From NCBI RefSeq assembly GCF_947495325.1, contig NZ_CANLYK010000004.1, positions 186,001-250,000 on the forward strand: a stretch of 64,000 nucleotides of DNA, given 5' to 3'. Source of the stretch: an uncultured Allomuricauda sp. GTDB taxonomy: Bacteria > Bacteroidota > Bacteroidia > Flavobacteriales > Flavobacteriaceae. The notes beneath the pieces are model-generated. The model had not been told where the DNA came from. It ran no database searches and worked only from the letters and a program-made list of their open reading frames with translations. A program made the position numbers and the translations under genes. This document shows, piece after piece, positions 18,955 to 27,328 of the stretch (position 1 is its first letter; each line of letters starts with the position of its first letter).

Positions 18955-19149
18955 ATGAAATCACATACGCTTTGGATGATATTAGGTTGTGTACTTCCAT
19001 TACTACTCATTTTTATTGCACCAAGTATAGGAATGGGGGAGAATATATCCTTATTCATTTTTATAATTCTAATGTTTGGTTGCCATCTGTTGATGCCGCA
19101 TCATAAACATAATCACGATAAAGAAAATAACAATAAACCACAATTATGA
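18955..19149 (+). CDS. Small two-helix membrane protein with His-rich tail (DUF2933-like)
   Basis: This 64-aa protein has two hydrophobic segments (about 6-24 and 31-47) followed by MPHHKHNHDKEN. Layout and tail match DUF2933-type proteins common in copper loci. The His tail could bind Cu or Zn at the membrane surface. It overlaps the next gene by 4 nt (ATGA), so the two are translationally coupled. Function unknown. Confidence 0.7.
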   Translation: MKSHTLWMILGCVLPLLLIFIAPSIGMGENISLFIFIILMFGCHLLMPHHKHNHDKENNNKPQL

Positions 19150-19418
19150 AAACAATCAGCATCAAAAAATTAGGAATGGCCACAGGCCTTACTGGAGCAT
19201 TGCTCTATTTGGGTTGTATGGTGGTAATGTTTACTGTTGGCCGTGAAGGCTCTGTAAAATTCTTCAATAGCCTACTGCACGGATTGGATGTATCGACCAT
19301 AATTAGGATGGATATGCCACTTTGGGAAGCTTGCCTAGGTATTATCCAAACGTTCATTTTGGGTTGGTTAATCGGTGCCTGTATTGCATCGCTTTATAAT
19401 TGGCAAATAAAGAAATAA
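19146..19418 (+). CDS. DUF5676-like small membrane protein
   Basis: This 90-aa protein has two membrane helices (about 13-31 and 62-83) separated by a polar loop (GREGSVKFFNSLLHGLDV). I recognise it as the DUF5676 membrane family seen in Bacteroidota and proteobacterial copper clusters. No catalytic motif is visible. It lies in a tight operon between the DUF2933-like and universal stress protein genes. Confidence 0.7.
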   Translation: MKTISIKKLGMATGLTGALLYLGCMVVMFTVGREGSVKFFNSLLHGLDVSTIIRMDMPLWEACLGIIQTFILGWLIGACIASLYNWQIKK

Positions 19419-19419
19419 G

Positions 19420-20253
19420 ATGAAAAATATATTAGTACCCACAGATTTTTCGGATAACTGCAATAAAGCGGCAAAATTGGCAATAGAAATGGCGGCGCTT
19501 TTTAATGCAGAAATACATTTTTTGCACCAAATAAGTACTGTAGTTAACTGGACAAAATTGACCAAGACCCAGGAGCAAAACTACCCTGACACCCTTGCAG
19601 AAATTGGCATAGCTAAAAGCAAATTGAGGACTTTGGACAAAGAAGCTGAAGGTAAAGGTTTGAAATCAAGGACGTTTCTAGAATTTGTTTCAGATGAAGA
19701 TGCAATTGTGGCACATTCCCACAATTTTAATCACGATTTTATTATTACCGGAAGCAAAGGCATACAAAATGGATTCTTAAAGAAATTGTTAGGAAGCAAT
19801 GCCCAAAAAATCATTCGTAAGGCACGAGTACCTATTTTGGTTGTGAAAGAAGATGCTGTAGCCTTTCCTTTTAAGGATATCGTGTTTGTGTCTGATTTTA
19901 AGGAAGGCATATCCAATGCATTTGAGGAAGTTGACAAAATAGCCAAAGAATGTAATGCAAAAATCCATTTGTTGAATATCAACACCACATCGGATTTTAA
20001 TAGTGTTGAAAATGGACTGCAACCCATCGAAGAATTTTTAAAACTCTTCCCAAAATTGGAAAACTACGCAATGCACGTCTATAATGAATCTACCGTGTTA
20101 GGTGGTATTGAAAAATTTGAAGGTTCAAATGATGTGGATTTAATAGCAATGTACACCCACAGTAGAAAAGGGTTTGCGAGTGTCTTTTCAAAGAGTATTG
20201 CTGAAAGTGTTACTAACCATTCAAAAAAACCTGTAATGACAGTTCATCTTTAA
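19420..20253 (+). CDS. Universal stress protein, tandem UspA domains
   Basis: Two UspA folds make up 277 aa: residues 1-140 begin ILVPTDFSDNCNKAA and end with the nucleotide-loop pattern ITGSKG...LGSNAQKIIRKARVPILVV (split here); the second half ends HSRKGFASVFSKSIAESV. It probably binds ATP or AMP. It starts 1 nt after the DUF5676 stop and is followed 1 nt after its own stop by an ATP-cone nuclease gene, so it is part of the copper operon. A role in stress signalling is inferred, not shown. Confidence 0.9.
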   Translation: MKNILVPTDFSDNCNKAAKLAIEMAALFNAEIHFLHQISTVVNWTKLTKTQEQNYPDTLAEIGIAKSKLRTLDKEAEGKGLKSRTFLEFVSDEDAIVAHSHNFNHDFIITGSKGIQNGFLKKLLGSNAQKIIRKARVPILVVKEDAVAFPFKDIVFVSDFKEGISNAFEEVDKIAKECNAKIHLLNINTTSDFNSVENGLQPIEEFLKLFPKLENYAMHVYNESTVLGGIEKFEGSNDVDLIAMYTHSRKGFASVFSKSIAESVTNHSKKPVMTVHL

Positions 20254-20254
20254 A

Positions 20255-21094
20255 ATGGAAAATGCAATCAATATCATAAAGTATTCGGGTGAGGTTGAAG
20301 TTTTCAATATTGAAAAGCTAAAACGCTCTTTGAGGCATTCCAAAGCGAGTGAACAACTTGTAGTGGAAATCGCCGAAGAAGTACAGAAGCAATTAACAGA
20401 TGGAATGACAACCAAACGAATTTATGAAATTGCTTATGCGATTTTGAAACAGAAATCAAAATCAGGTTCTGCTCGATACAAACTCAAAAAAGCCATTATG
20501 GAATTTGGTCCTACTGGCTACCCTTTTGAGAGATATATTGGTAAAATTCTCGAATATGAAGGTTTCAAAACAGATGTAGGTGTAGTTATGCAAGGTCATT
20601 GTGTAACCCACGAGGTAGATGTAACCGCTTTGAAAACTAACAAACATTATTTGGTGGAATGTAAGTTCCATAGCGACCAAGGCAGGAATTGCAATGTAAA
20701 AATACCTCTTTACATACAGTCCAGGTTTAAAGATTTAGAAACCCATTGGCTAAAGCAAAAAGACCATTCCAAGAAATTTCATAAAGGCTGGGTTTATACC
20801 AATACAAGATTTTCAACCGATGCAATTCAATTTGGTGAATGTGCTGGACTCGGATTAGTTAGTTGGGATTATCCTCAACAAAATAGTCTTAAAAGTAAGA
20901 TTGACCATTCAAGATTGTACCCAATTACAGCATTGCCCTCATTGAGCAAACAGGATAAACAAAAGATTCTAAACAATGGTATTGTGCTTTGTAGGGAGGT
21001 TTGCGATAATCCCAAGCTATTAAACAACTTAGGAATACCTACATCGAAAAAGAAAAAGATTTTAGAAGAAGCTAATGAATTATGTAATCACTAA
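20255..21094 (+). CDS. ATP-cone domain fused to a PD-(D/E)XK (Mrr-like) nuclease domain
   Basis: Residues about 5-90 form an ATP-cone, the nucleotide-sensing module of NrdR and ribonucleotide reductases (IIKYSGEVEVFNIEKLKRSL). Residues about 95-200 are a restriction-endonuclease-like fold with D122 (HEVDV) and E135-C-K137 (LVECKFH), the classical catalytic triad spacing, suggesting an active Mg-dependent nuclease. The C-terminus (about 215-279) is basic and helical. A nucleotide-gated nuclease inside a metal operon is unexpected; it may respond to DNA damage or to dATP/ATP levels. It is followed after 6 nt by the AAA_28 gene. Confidence 0.8.
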   Translation: MENAINIIKYSGEVEVFNIEKLKRSLRHSKASEQLVVEIAEEVQKQLTDGMTTKRIYEIAYAILKQKSKSGSARYKLKKAIMEFGPTGYPFERYIGKILEYEGFKTDVGVVMQGHCVTHEVDVTALKTNKHYLVECKFHSDQGRNCNVKIPLYIQSRFKDLETHWLKQKDHSKKFHKGWVYTNTRFSTDAIQFGECAGLGLVSWDYPQQNSLKSKIDHSRLYPITALPSLSKQDKQKILNNGIVLCREVCDNPKLLNNLGIPTSKKKKILEEANELCNH

Positions 21095-21100
21095 AAGAAA

Positions 21101-21652
21101 ATGAAGAATTACCAAATCATAGAAACCAATTGGTGTGTCATAACAGGAGGCCCAAGCACTGGCAAAACTACTACTATCAATATGCTTGCAGAACTGGGGT
21201 ATGAAACTACCATTGAACACGCTAGACATTATATAGATACGATGCGAATAAAGGGGCAAACAGTTGAAGAACTTCGAAGCAATAAACGAGAGTTTCAACT
21301 CGGTGTTTTAGATATGCAAATCGAACAGGAAGCATCGATAAACCCTAAAAATTTAGTTTTTCTAGACAGGGCAATCCCAGATGCGTTAGCATATTATCGG
21401 TTTTTAAAATTGGAAGTTGACGAAATTTTAAAAGACGCAATGCGTAAAGTGAATTACAAAATGATTTTCGTTTTAGACAAACTGCCTTTAATCAACGACT
21501 ATGCGCGATTGGAAAGTGAAAACGACCAAATTCAAATACACAATCTTATTACCGAAGTGTATGAATCATTACCCTTTCCAGTGGTACACGTACCTGTATT
21601 ACCACCATTGGAACGAGTGAATTTTATATTGAACAGTATTAAAGACAATTAA
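21101..21652 (+). CDS. AAA_28 (NadR/Ttd14-like) P-loop ATPase
   Basis: This 183-aa protein has a Walker A at 16-23 (GGPSTGKT), a conserved FLDRAIPDALAYYRF segment (lid/Walker B region) and ends with a family-typical VVHVPVLPPLERVNFI strand. The family includes the kinase part of NadR and Ttd14-like GTPases, so phosphorylation of a small nucleotide-like molecule is possible; the substrate is unknown. It lies 1 nt before the CopB ATPase gene, so it is firmly in the same operon. Confidence 0.82.
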   Translation: MKNYQIIETNWCVITGGPSTGKTTTINMLAELGYETTIEHARHYIDTMRIKGQTVEELRSNKREFQLGVLDMQIEQEASINPKNLVFLDRAIPDALAYYRFLKLEVDEILKDAMRKVNYKMIFVLDKLPLINDYARLESENDQIQIHNLITEVYESLPFPVVHVPVLPPLERVNFILNSIKDN

Positions 21653-21653
21653 A

Positions 21654-23723
21654 ATGGAAAATCACGAACACCACAAACATCATAACCACGAAAACCATCC
21701 CAAACAAAAGGCAGAAATGGACCATAGTAAGATGGACCATTCAGGTCATAATCCTGCTCACGGCGAAATGGGACACGACCATCACAAAATGATGATAGAA
21801 GATTTTAAACGAAGATTTTGGGTGTCCACAATTTTGACCATACCTATTCTTCTATTATCGCCAATGATACAGAATTGGTTGGGCGTGGACTGGAATTTCA
21901 CTGGCAGTAATTATGTGCTGTTTGCATTGTCGAGTATTGTTTACTTCTACGGCGGATGGCCATTTTTAAAAGGTTTGGTAAGTGAGTTAAAGAAGAAATC
22001 GGCAGGAATGATGACACTTATTGCCGTAGCAATTTCGGCAGCATATTTTTATAGCGTAGCTGTCATTTTTGGGTTTGAGGGGAAAACGTTTTTTTGGGAG
22101 TTGGCAACACTTATCGATGTAATGCTAATTGGTCATTGGCTAGAAATGCGTTCTATTTTGGGTGCTAGTAAAGCTTTAGAAGCATTGGCAGCATTAATGC
22201 CTAACGAAGCTAACTTGGTAGATGGAAACCAAACTCGAAAAGTAAAAATAAACGAGCTAAGCGAAGGTGATATCATTCTCATTAAACCAGGTGAAAAAGT
22301 TCCAGCTGACGGTGTAATAGTAGAAGGTAAAAGTGACCTCAATGAAAGTATGCTCACTGGGGAAAGTAAGCCTGTAAGTAAAAGTGTTGATGAAGAAGTA
22401 ATTGGCGGTGCTATTAATGGTAATGGGGTCATCAAAGTAAGAGTAAAAGGCATAGGAGAAGAAACCTATTTATCAAAAGTGATAAATATGGTTCAGACGG
22501 CTCAAAAGCAGAAGTCCAAGACGCAACGTTTGGCAGACGTAGCAGCAAAATGGCTTACTGTAATTGCATTAGTATTAGGTTTTGGTACATTCTTTACGTG
22601 GTTGGCATTAGGAGAAACAGTATCATTTGCCTTAGAACGTATGGTAACTGTAATGGTAATCTGTTGTCCACACGCTTTAGGGCTGGCAGTGCCTTTAGTA
22701 GCTGCAATATCTACAAGTATCTCTGCTAAAAATGGACTCTTAATTCGTAACCGAACAGCATTTGAGGCTTCTCGAAAAATATCAACCATTGTGTTCGACA
22801 AAACTGGAACACTAACTAAAGGTTCACACGAAGTAGTAAGAATTGTTCCATTGTCATCAGACTACGATAAAACAGAACTCTTAAAGTATGCGACTGCTGT
22901 TGAAAGCCCTTCCGAGCACCATATCTCTAAAGGATTAAGACGAAAAGCAAAAGAGGAAAATATTGAGATTCCTTCTGTAACCGATTTCAAGTACAACGCA
23001 GGCGTTGGTGTTAGCGGAACAGTCAATGGAAAGAAAGTACAAGCAGGTGGATATGTACTAATGGAACAATTGAACAAAGATGTTGCTGAAGATAAAGACG
23101 AGGGTATTGAAACCAAAATCTTTACCATTGTAGATGATGAAGTGATTGGCTTTGTAACCTTCGCAGATGAAATCAGGGAAAGTTCTTATGAAGCTATTAA
23201 AGTCCTTCAGAAAAACAATATCAAAGTCTCTTTGCTTACTGGAGACAATGAAAAAGTAGCCAAAGATGTCGCTGATAAATTAGGACTAGATGATTATATG
23301 GCAGAAGTACTGCCAGACCAGAAACAAGACAAAATAATAGAATTGCAAGCAATGGATGAATTTGTGGCAATGACAGGCGACGGTGTAAACGATGCACCTG
23401 CATTAGCACAAGCAGATGTTGGTATTGCCATTGGTTCTGGAACGGATGTAGCCGCCGAGACCGCAGATATTGTTTTAGTGGACAGTAATCCAAAAGACAT
23501 TGCCAACTTGATATTATTTGGTAAGGCTACCTATCGTAAAATGGTCCAAAATCTGGTTTGGGCAACAGGCTACAATATTGTGGCTTTGCCCTTGGCAACA
23601 GGGTTCATCCCTGGGCTTATGATAAGCCCTGCATTTGGCGCGGCGTTAATGAGTATAAGTACCATAATCTGTGCTGTAAATGCACAATTATTAAAAAGGA
23701 ATTTAATAACCACAAAAGAATAA
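21654..23723 (+). CDS. copB: P1B-type ATPase, CopB class (CPH motif)
   Basis: The long His/Met-rich N-terminus (residues 1-45, such as HHKHHNHENH) replaces HMA domains. The TM6 metal site is C338-P339-H340 (CCPHALGLAVP), the mark of the P1B-3 CopB class (Cu/Ag). D382 (DKTGT) is phosphorylated in the cycle; TGES and GDGVNDAP are present; the last helices have YNIVALP and MSISTIICAVNA. Oddity: the nucleotide-domain HP locus reads SEHHIS (H422-H423), so Pro is replaced by His. At 689 aa it is full length. It should export copper or silver from the cytoplasm into the periplasm for CusABC. Confidence 0.93.
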   Translation: MENHEHHKHHNHENHPKQKAEMDHSKMDHSGHNPAHGEMGHDHHKMMIEDFKRRFWVSTILTIPILLLSPMIQNWLGVDWNFTGSNYVLFALSSIVYFYGGWPFLKGLVSELKKKSAGMMTLIAVAISAAYFYSVAVIFGFEGKTFFWELATLIDVMLIGHWLEMRSILGASKALEALAALMPNEANLVDGNQTRKVKINELSEGDIILIKPGEKVPADGVIVEGKSDLNESMLTGESKPVSKSVDEEVIGGAINGNGVIKVRVKGIGEETYLSKVINMVQTAQKQKSKTQRLADVAAKWLTVIALVLGFGTFFTWLALGETVSFALERMVTVMVICCPHALGLAVPLVAAISTSISAKNGLLIRNRTAFEASRKISTIVFDKTGTLTKGSHEVVRIVPLSSDYDKTELLKYATAVESPSEHHISKGLRRKAKEENIEIPSVTDFKYNAGVGVSGTVNGKKVQAGGYVLMEQLNKDVAEDKDEGIETKIFTIVDDEVIGFVTFADEIRESSYEAIKVLQKNNIKVSLLTGDNEKVAKDVADKLGLDDYMAEVLPDQKQDKIIELQAMDEFVAMTGDGVNDAPALAQADVGIAIGSGTDVAAETADIVLVDSNPKDIANLILFGKATYRKMVQNLVWATGYNIVALPLATGFIPGLMISPAFGAALMSISTIICAVNAQLLKRNLITTKE

Positions 23724-23727
23724 ATCT

Positions 23728-24312
23728 ATGAAAATCATATTCACAATACTATTTGCTGGAATCCTCCTCATAAGTTGTAAAAACGTAAATAGTAATAAAG
23801 AAGAACATAACCACCAAGAAACTATGGAGGTGGATGCTGAGAAGAATAAAAAGAAAGTTTTAAGCCCTCATACATCTGCAATGGCAATGGTAGGTGATGC
23901 ACATATTCACGTAGACTATTCATCACCTGGAGTTAGGGGTAGAATAATTTTCGGCGGTTTATTGGCATACGACCAAGTATGGCAATCAGGAGCACATATG
24001 GCTACTTGGATAGAGACCAATAAGAATTTACAAATTAAAGGTAAAACACTTCCTGCGGGTAAATACGGATTCTTTACAATTCCTTCAAAAGATGAATGGA
24101 CAGTCATATTTAACTCTAATTGGGAGCAACACGGTAAAGATGAATATGATGAAAAAGATGATGTAATTAGGTTTAAAGTAAAACCTAATTTTTCTGAAGA
24201 AATAAAGGAACATTTAGAATACAAAGTCAGCAAAGTTGATGACGTCGAAGGGAAAATAAGTCTGTCTTGGGAAAAAGTATCAATTGACTTCAATTTTAAA
24301 GTAGAGCAATAG
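23728..24312 (+). CDS. DUF2911 lipoprotein
   Basis: A lipobox (LLISC, C17) is followed by a short His/Glu linker (EEHNHQETME) and a beta-rich DUF2911 domain (about 45-190), with family segments VDYSSPGVRGR, VWQSGAHMATWIET and PAGKYGFFTIP. The family is common in Bacteroidota and of unknown function. The stop codon directly abuts the ATG of the PepSY gene. Its place between CopB and the PepSY protein suggests a periplasmic metal-related role. Confidence 0.85.
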   Translation: MKIIFTILFAGILLISCKNVNSNKEEHNHQETMEVDAEKNKKKVLSPHTSAMAMVGDAHIHVDYSSPGVRGRIIFGGLLAYDQVWQSGAHMATWIETNKNLQIKGKTLPAGKYGFFTIPSKDEWTVIFNSNWEQHGKDEYDEKDDVIRFKVKPNFSEEIKEHLEYKVSKVDDVEGKISLSWEKVSIDFNFKVEQ

Positions 24313-25029
24313 ATGGTAAATAGGCACACAGCACTAAAAATTAGAAAAACACACCGCTATTTAGGGTTGTTTTTAGGAATACAATTTTTGTTTTGGACGA
24401 TTAGCGGTATGTATTTCAGTTGGACAGATATTGACGATATACACGGTGACCACTTTAAAAATTTAGAGCATCAGCCCAAAGCGTTTAACAATCTTATAAG
24501 TCCATCACAACTTAATGTTTCTGAAGGTGTTAACACCATCGCTTTAAGAGATATTGGTAACGTGCCATATTATTGGGTAAATGGCAAGCAGCTGTATAAT
24601 GCTGTAGATGGAAGCCCAAAGAATAGCATCACAGAGGAAGAAGCACTCTATGTTGCTAAAAACTATATGAAAAACGGTTTAGAGGTGGACGCTATTGAGC
24701 AAATAAATGAGGTTGGAAAGCATCACGAATATAGAGAGAAACTATTGCCTGCTTATGTGATTTCATATAAAACAGACGAAGCCCTTAAAGCCTATGTATC
24801 GACAAAAGACGGAAAATTTCAAACCGTTAGACATCGAAGTTGGCGTTGGTTCGACTTTTTATGGATGACACACACTATGGATTACGACGGTAGGGATAAT
24901 TTCAATACTATGGTCTTAAGAGCTTTCTCCCTTTTAGGTTTGATTACAGTATTAAGTGGCTTCTTATTATGGTACACATCATCACCCTCAGTTAGAAAAT
25001 TATTAAAACGAAAAAAAACAAAGAAATGA
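24313..25029 (+). CDS. PepSY-associated membrane protein
   Basis: This 238-aa protein has an N-terminal helix after the motif KTHRYLGLFLGIQF, a periplasmic PepSY-like domain (about 45-165) and a C-terminal helix preceded by WFDFLWMTHTMDY. The conserved HRYLG and MTHTMDY motifs are typical of PepSY_TM proteins, some of which take part in metal reduction or uptake; His residues at the membrane could hold haem. The stop overlaps the next gene by 4 nt (ATGA). Confidence 0.82.
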   Translation: MVNRHTALKIRKTHRYLGLFLGIQFLFWTISGMYFSWTDIDDIHGDHFKNLEHQPKAFNNLISPSQLNVSEGVNTIALRDIGNVPYYWVNGKQLYNAVDGSPKNSITEEEALYVAKNYMKNGLEVDAIEQINEVGKHHEYREKLLPAYVISYKTDEALKAYVSTKDGKFQTVRHRSWRWFDFLWMTHTMDYDGRDNFNTMVLRAFSLLGLITVLSGFLLWYTSSPSVRKLLKRKKTKK

Positions 25030-26798
25030 AGAAATACGCGATTTACATTGGATTAGTAGTCCTAGGATTACTGTTTGGGTGGTTACTATTCGGTAACTCA
25101 TCAAACAAGGAAGCAGAGCATAATCACAATGAAGTGGCAGAGACCAATCAAATGTGGACCTGTTCAATGCATCCACAGATTATGCAACCAGAAGCAGGCG
25201 ACTGCCCTATATGTGGGATGGATTTAATTCCTGCCGAAAGTGGTGCAGATGGTTTGTTGGCAGACCAATTCAAACTTACAGAAAACGCAATGGCTTTGGC
25301 CAACATTCAGACATCCATAGTTGGTAATGGTGACGTGGAGAATAACACCATAAAGTTATCAGGAAAAATAGTAGAAAATGAAGAATCCAACGCTGTGCAA
25401 GTAAGCTATTTTTCCGGAAGAATTGAACGTTTGAATGTGAGCTTTACGGGTGAAGAAATTCGTAAGGGGCAACTGTTAGCTACTATTTACTCGCCTGAAT
25501 TATATGCAGCGCAACAAGAGTTGATTACGGCAGCTTCATTAAAAGAGTCGCAACCAGCATTATACAATGCGGTCAGAAACAAATTGAAACTCTGGAAATT
25601 ATCGGAGAATCAAATTAATAAAATTGAGACTTCTGGTAAGGTGTTAGAAAACTTTCCTGTATATGCTACGGTTTCTGGTACAGTTTCAGAAAAGTTAGTA
25701 GAACAAGGTGATTACATAAAGCAAGGACAACCGCTACTGAAAATTGCAAAACTAAATACAGTTTGGGCCAATTTTGATGTCTATGAAAATCAGATTGATT
25801 TATTCAAAAAAGGACAAAAAGTGGCTATCACCACCAATACTTATCCCAACAAAGAATTCATAGGGAAAGTTTCATTTATAGACCCAGTATTAGATACACG
25901 TACAAGAACCGTAAAATTAAGAGTTGTATTAAACAATACAAAAGATGAGCTTAAACCAGGAATGTTTGTTGAAGGTAACATTGAAGGTATTTCTTCAACT
26001 AAAGAACAATCACTTAGTATTCCATCAACAGCGGTCTTATGGACTGGAGAGCGTTCGGTTGTCTATCTAAAAAGTAACCCTGATGAACCAGTTTTTGAAA
26101 TGCGCGAAGTAAAATTGGGTAATACTTTAGGCGATAATTATGAGGTGTTAAATGGCTTGGAGAATGGTGATGAAATAGTCACTAATGGAACTTTTACCAT
26201 CGATGCAGCTGCTCAATTACAGGGTAAAAAATCAATGATGAACAAGGAAGGTGGAAAAGTAATGACCGGACACGAAGGACATTTGGGAATGCAAGAAACA
26301 ACTTCAAGTAACAATAGTAATCACTCTGAAATGAATGAGAGAATAAAGGTCTCGGTGGATTTTCAAAGTCAATTGAAAACTGCTTTTAATGATTATTTAG
26401 AAGTAAAAAATGCATTGGTAAAAGATGATTCAAAGAAAGTAGCTGACGATGCAAAGAAACTACTCGATAAATTGAATCTGATAGATATGACCCTATTGAA
26501 GGACAACAATGCTCATAATCACTGGATGAAGTTAGAGAAAGAACTGAAATCCTCAACCAAATCTATCGCAGAAACCTCGGATATTAAAAAACAGAGAAAT
26601 CATTTTAAGCATCTATCATCTCATTTGGGCAGTGCGATACAGTTATTTGGAGTCAACGAAAAGGTTTATAATCAATTTTGCCCAATGGCGGATAACAACA
26701 AAGGCGCTTATTGGTTGAGCAAAGAAGAAAAAGTATTAAACCCATATTTCGGTGATGCAATGTTGACCTGTGGAGAGGTAAAACAGGTAATAGACTAA
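25026..26798 (+). CDS. cusB: CusB-type adaptor with heavy-metal-binding domain and C-terminal DUF3347
   Basis: Order of parts in 590 aa: an N-terminal anchor (5-24), a heavy-metal-binding domain at 43-70 (MWTCSMHPQIM, C60-PI-C63-GM), a membrane-fusion core (about 95-400: lipoyl halves, hairpin, beta-barrel), a Met/His linker, and a DUF3347 domain (about 435-590) with CPM, NPYFGDAM and LTCG. It should link CusA to its TolC partner and bind Cu(I)/Ag(I). It lies about 10 kb downstream of the pump it serves, at the far end of the same run of genes. The DUF3347 tail is paralogous to the free lipoprotein at 16459. Confidence 0.92.
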   Translation: MKKYAIYIGLVVLGLLFGWLLFGNSSNKEAEHNHNEVAETNQMWTCSMHPQIMQPEAGDCPICGMDLIPAESGADGLLADQFKLTENAMALANIQTSIVGNGDVENNTIKLSGKIVENEESNAVQVSYFSGRIERLNVSFTGEEIRKGQLLATIYSPELYAAQQELITAASLKESQPALYNAVRNKLKLWKLSENQINKIETSGKVLENFPVYATVSGTVSEKLVEQGDYIKQGQPLLKIAKLNTVWANFDVYENQIDLFKKGQKVAITTNTYPNKEFIGKVSFIDPVLDTRTRTVKLRVVLNNTKDELKPGMFVEGNIEGISSTKEQSLSIPSTAVLWTGERSVVYLKSNPDEPVFEMREVKLGNTLGDNYEVLNGLENGDEIVTNGTFTIDAAAQLQGKKSMMNKEGGKVMTGHEGHLGMQETTSSNNSNHSEMNERIKVSVDFQSQLKTAFNDYLEVKNALVKDDSKKVADDAKKLLDKLNLIDMTLLKDNNAHNHWMKLEKELKSSTKSIAETSDIKKQRNHFKHLSSHLGSAIQLFGVNEKVYNQFCPMADNNKGAYWLSKEEKVLNPYFGDAMLTCGEVKQVID

Positions 26799-26827
26799 TC
26801 AACCATTTAGCACAAAACTATTGTATT

Positions 26828-27313
26828 ATGAAAACTCATATTATTTCAACAGGTGGCACGATTGAAGGTCTGGATTACGAAAATCTTAATCAAAAGCAAA
26901 CAAATACAGTTGCTATTGAAGATATACTTTCAAATGCCAAAATCACTTCAGCTTACAGCATAGATAAAATTCTGAATAAGGATAGTCGCTTTATTAATGA
27001 TGATGACAGAGAACTAATAGCTAAAACCATCAATTCTTCAGACTCGGATAAGATATTATTAACTCACGGTACTGTTACAATGGCTGAAACAGCCAAATTC
27101 TTAGGCAGGCTTAAAATCAAAAAAACCGTCGTTCTCACTGGAGCATTTGTTTTGGGAACAAAAAAGAATAGCGATGCGCCTTTCAATTTGGGATTTGCTC
27201 TTTCTGCGCTTCAGTTTCTAGAACCAGGAGTGTACATCGCTATGAACGGAACAGTTTTTAATTGGGATAATGTCCGAAAAAATAATCAGCACAATCGGTT
27301 TGAAACCATATAA
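26828..27313 (+). CDS. Asparaginase N-domain protein, single domain
   Basis: This 161-aa protein has the two asparaginase signatures in its N-terminal fold: TGGTIE (8-13) and the THGTVTMA segment. Type I/II L-asparaginases are about 330 aa; the C-terminal domain is entirely absent and the reading frame ends cleanly, so this is a compact family, not a frameshifted copy. Whether it hydrolyses asparagine is unknown. It starts 29 bp after the cusB stop and ends the metal block. Confidence 0.75.
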   Translation: MKTHIISTGGTIEGLDYENLNQKQTNTVAIEDILSNAKITSAYSIDKILNKDSRFINDDDRELIAKTINSSDSDKILLTHGTVTMAETAKFLGRLKIKKTVVLTGAFVLGTKKNSDAPFNLGFALSALQFLEPGVYIAMNGTVFNWDNVRKNNQHNRFETI

Positions 27314-27328
27314 GGTTCAGTATGCGCT

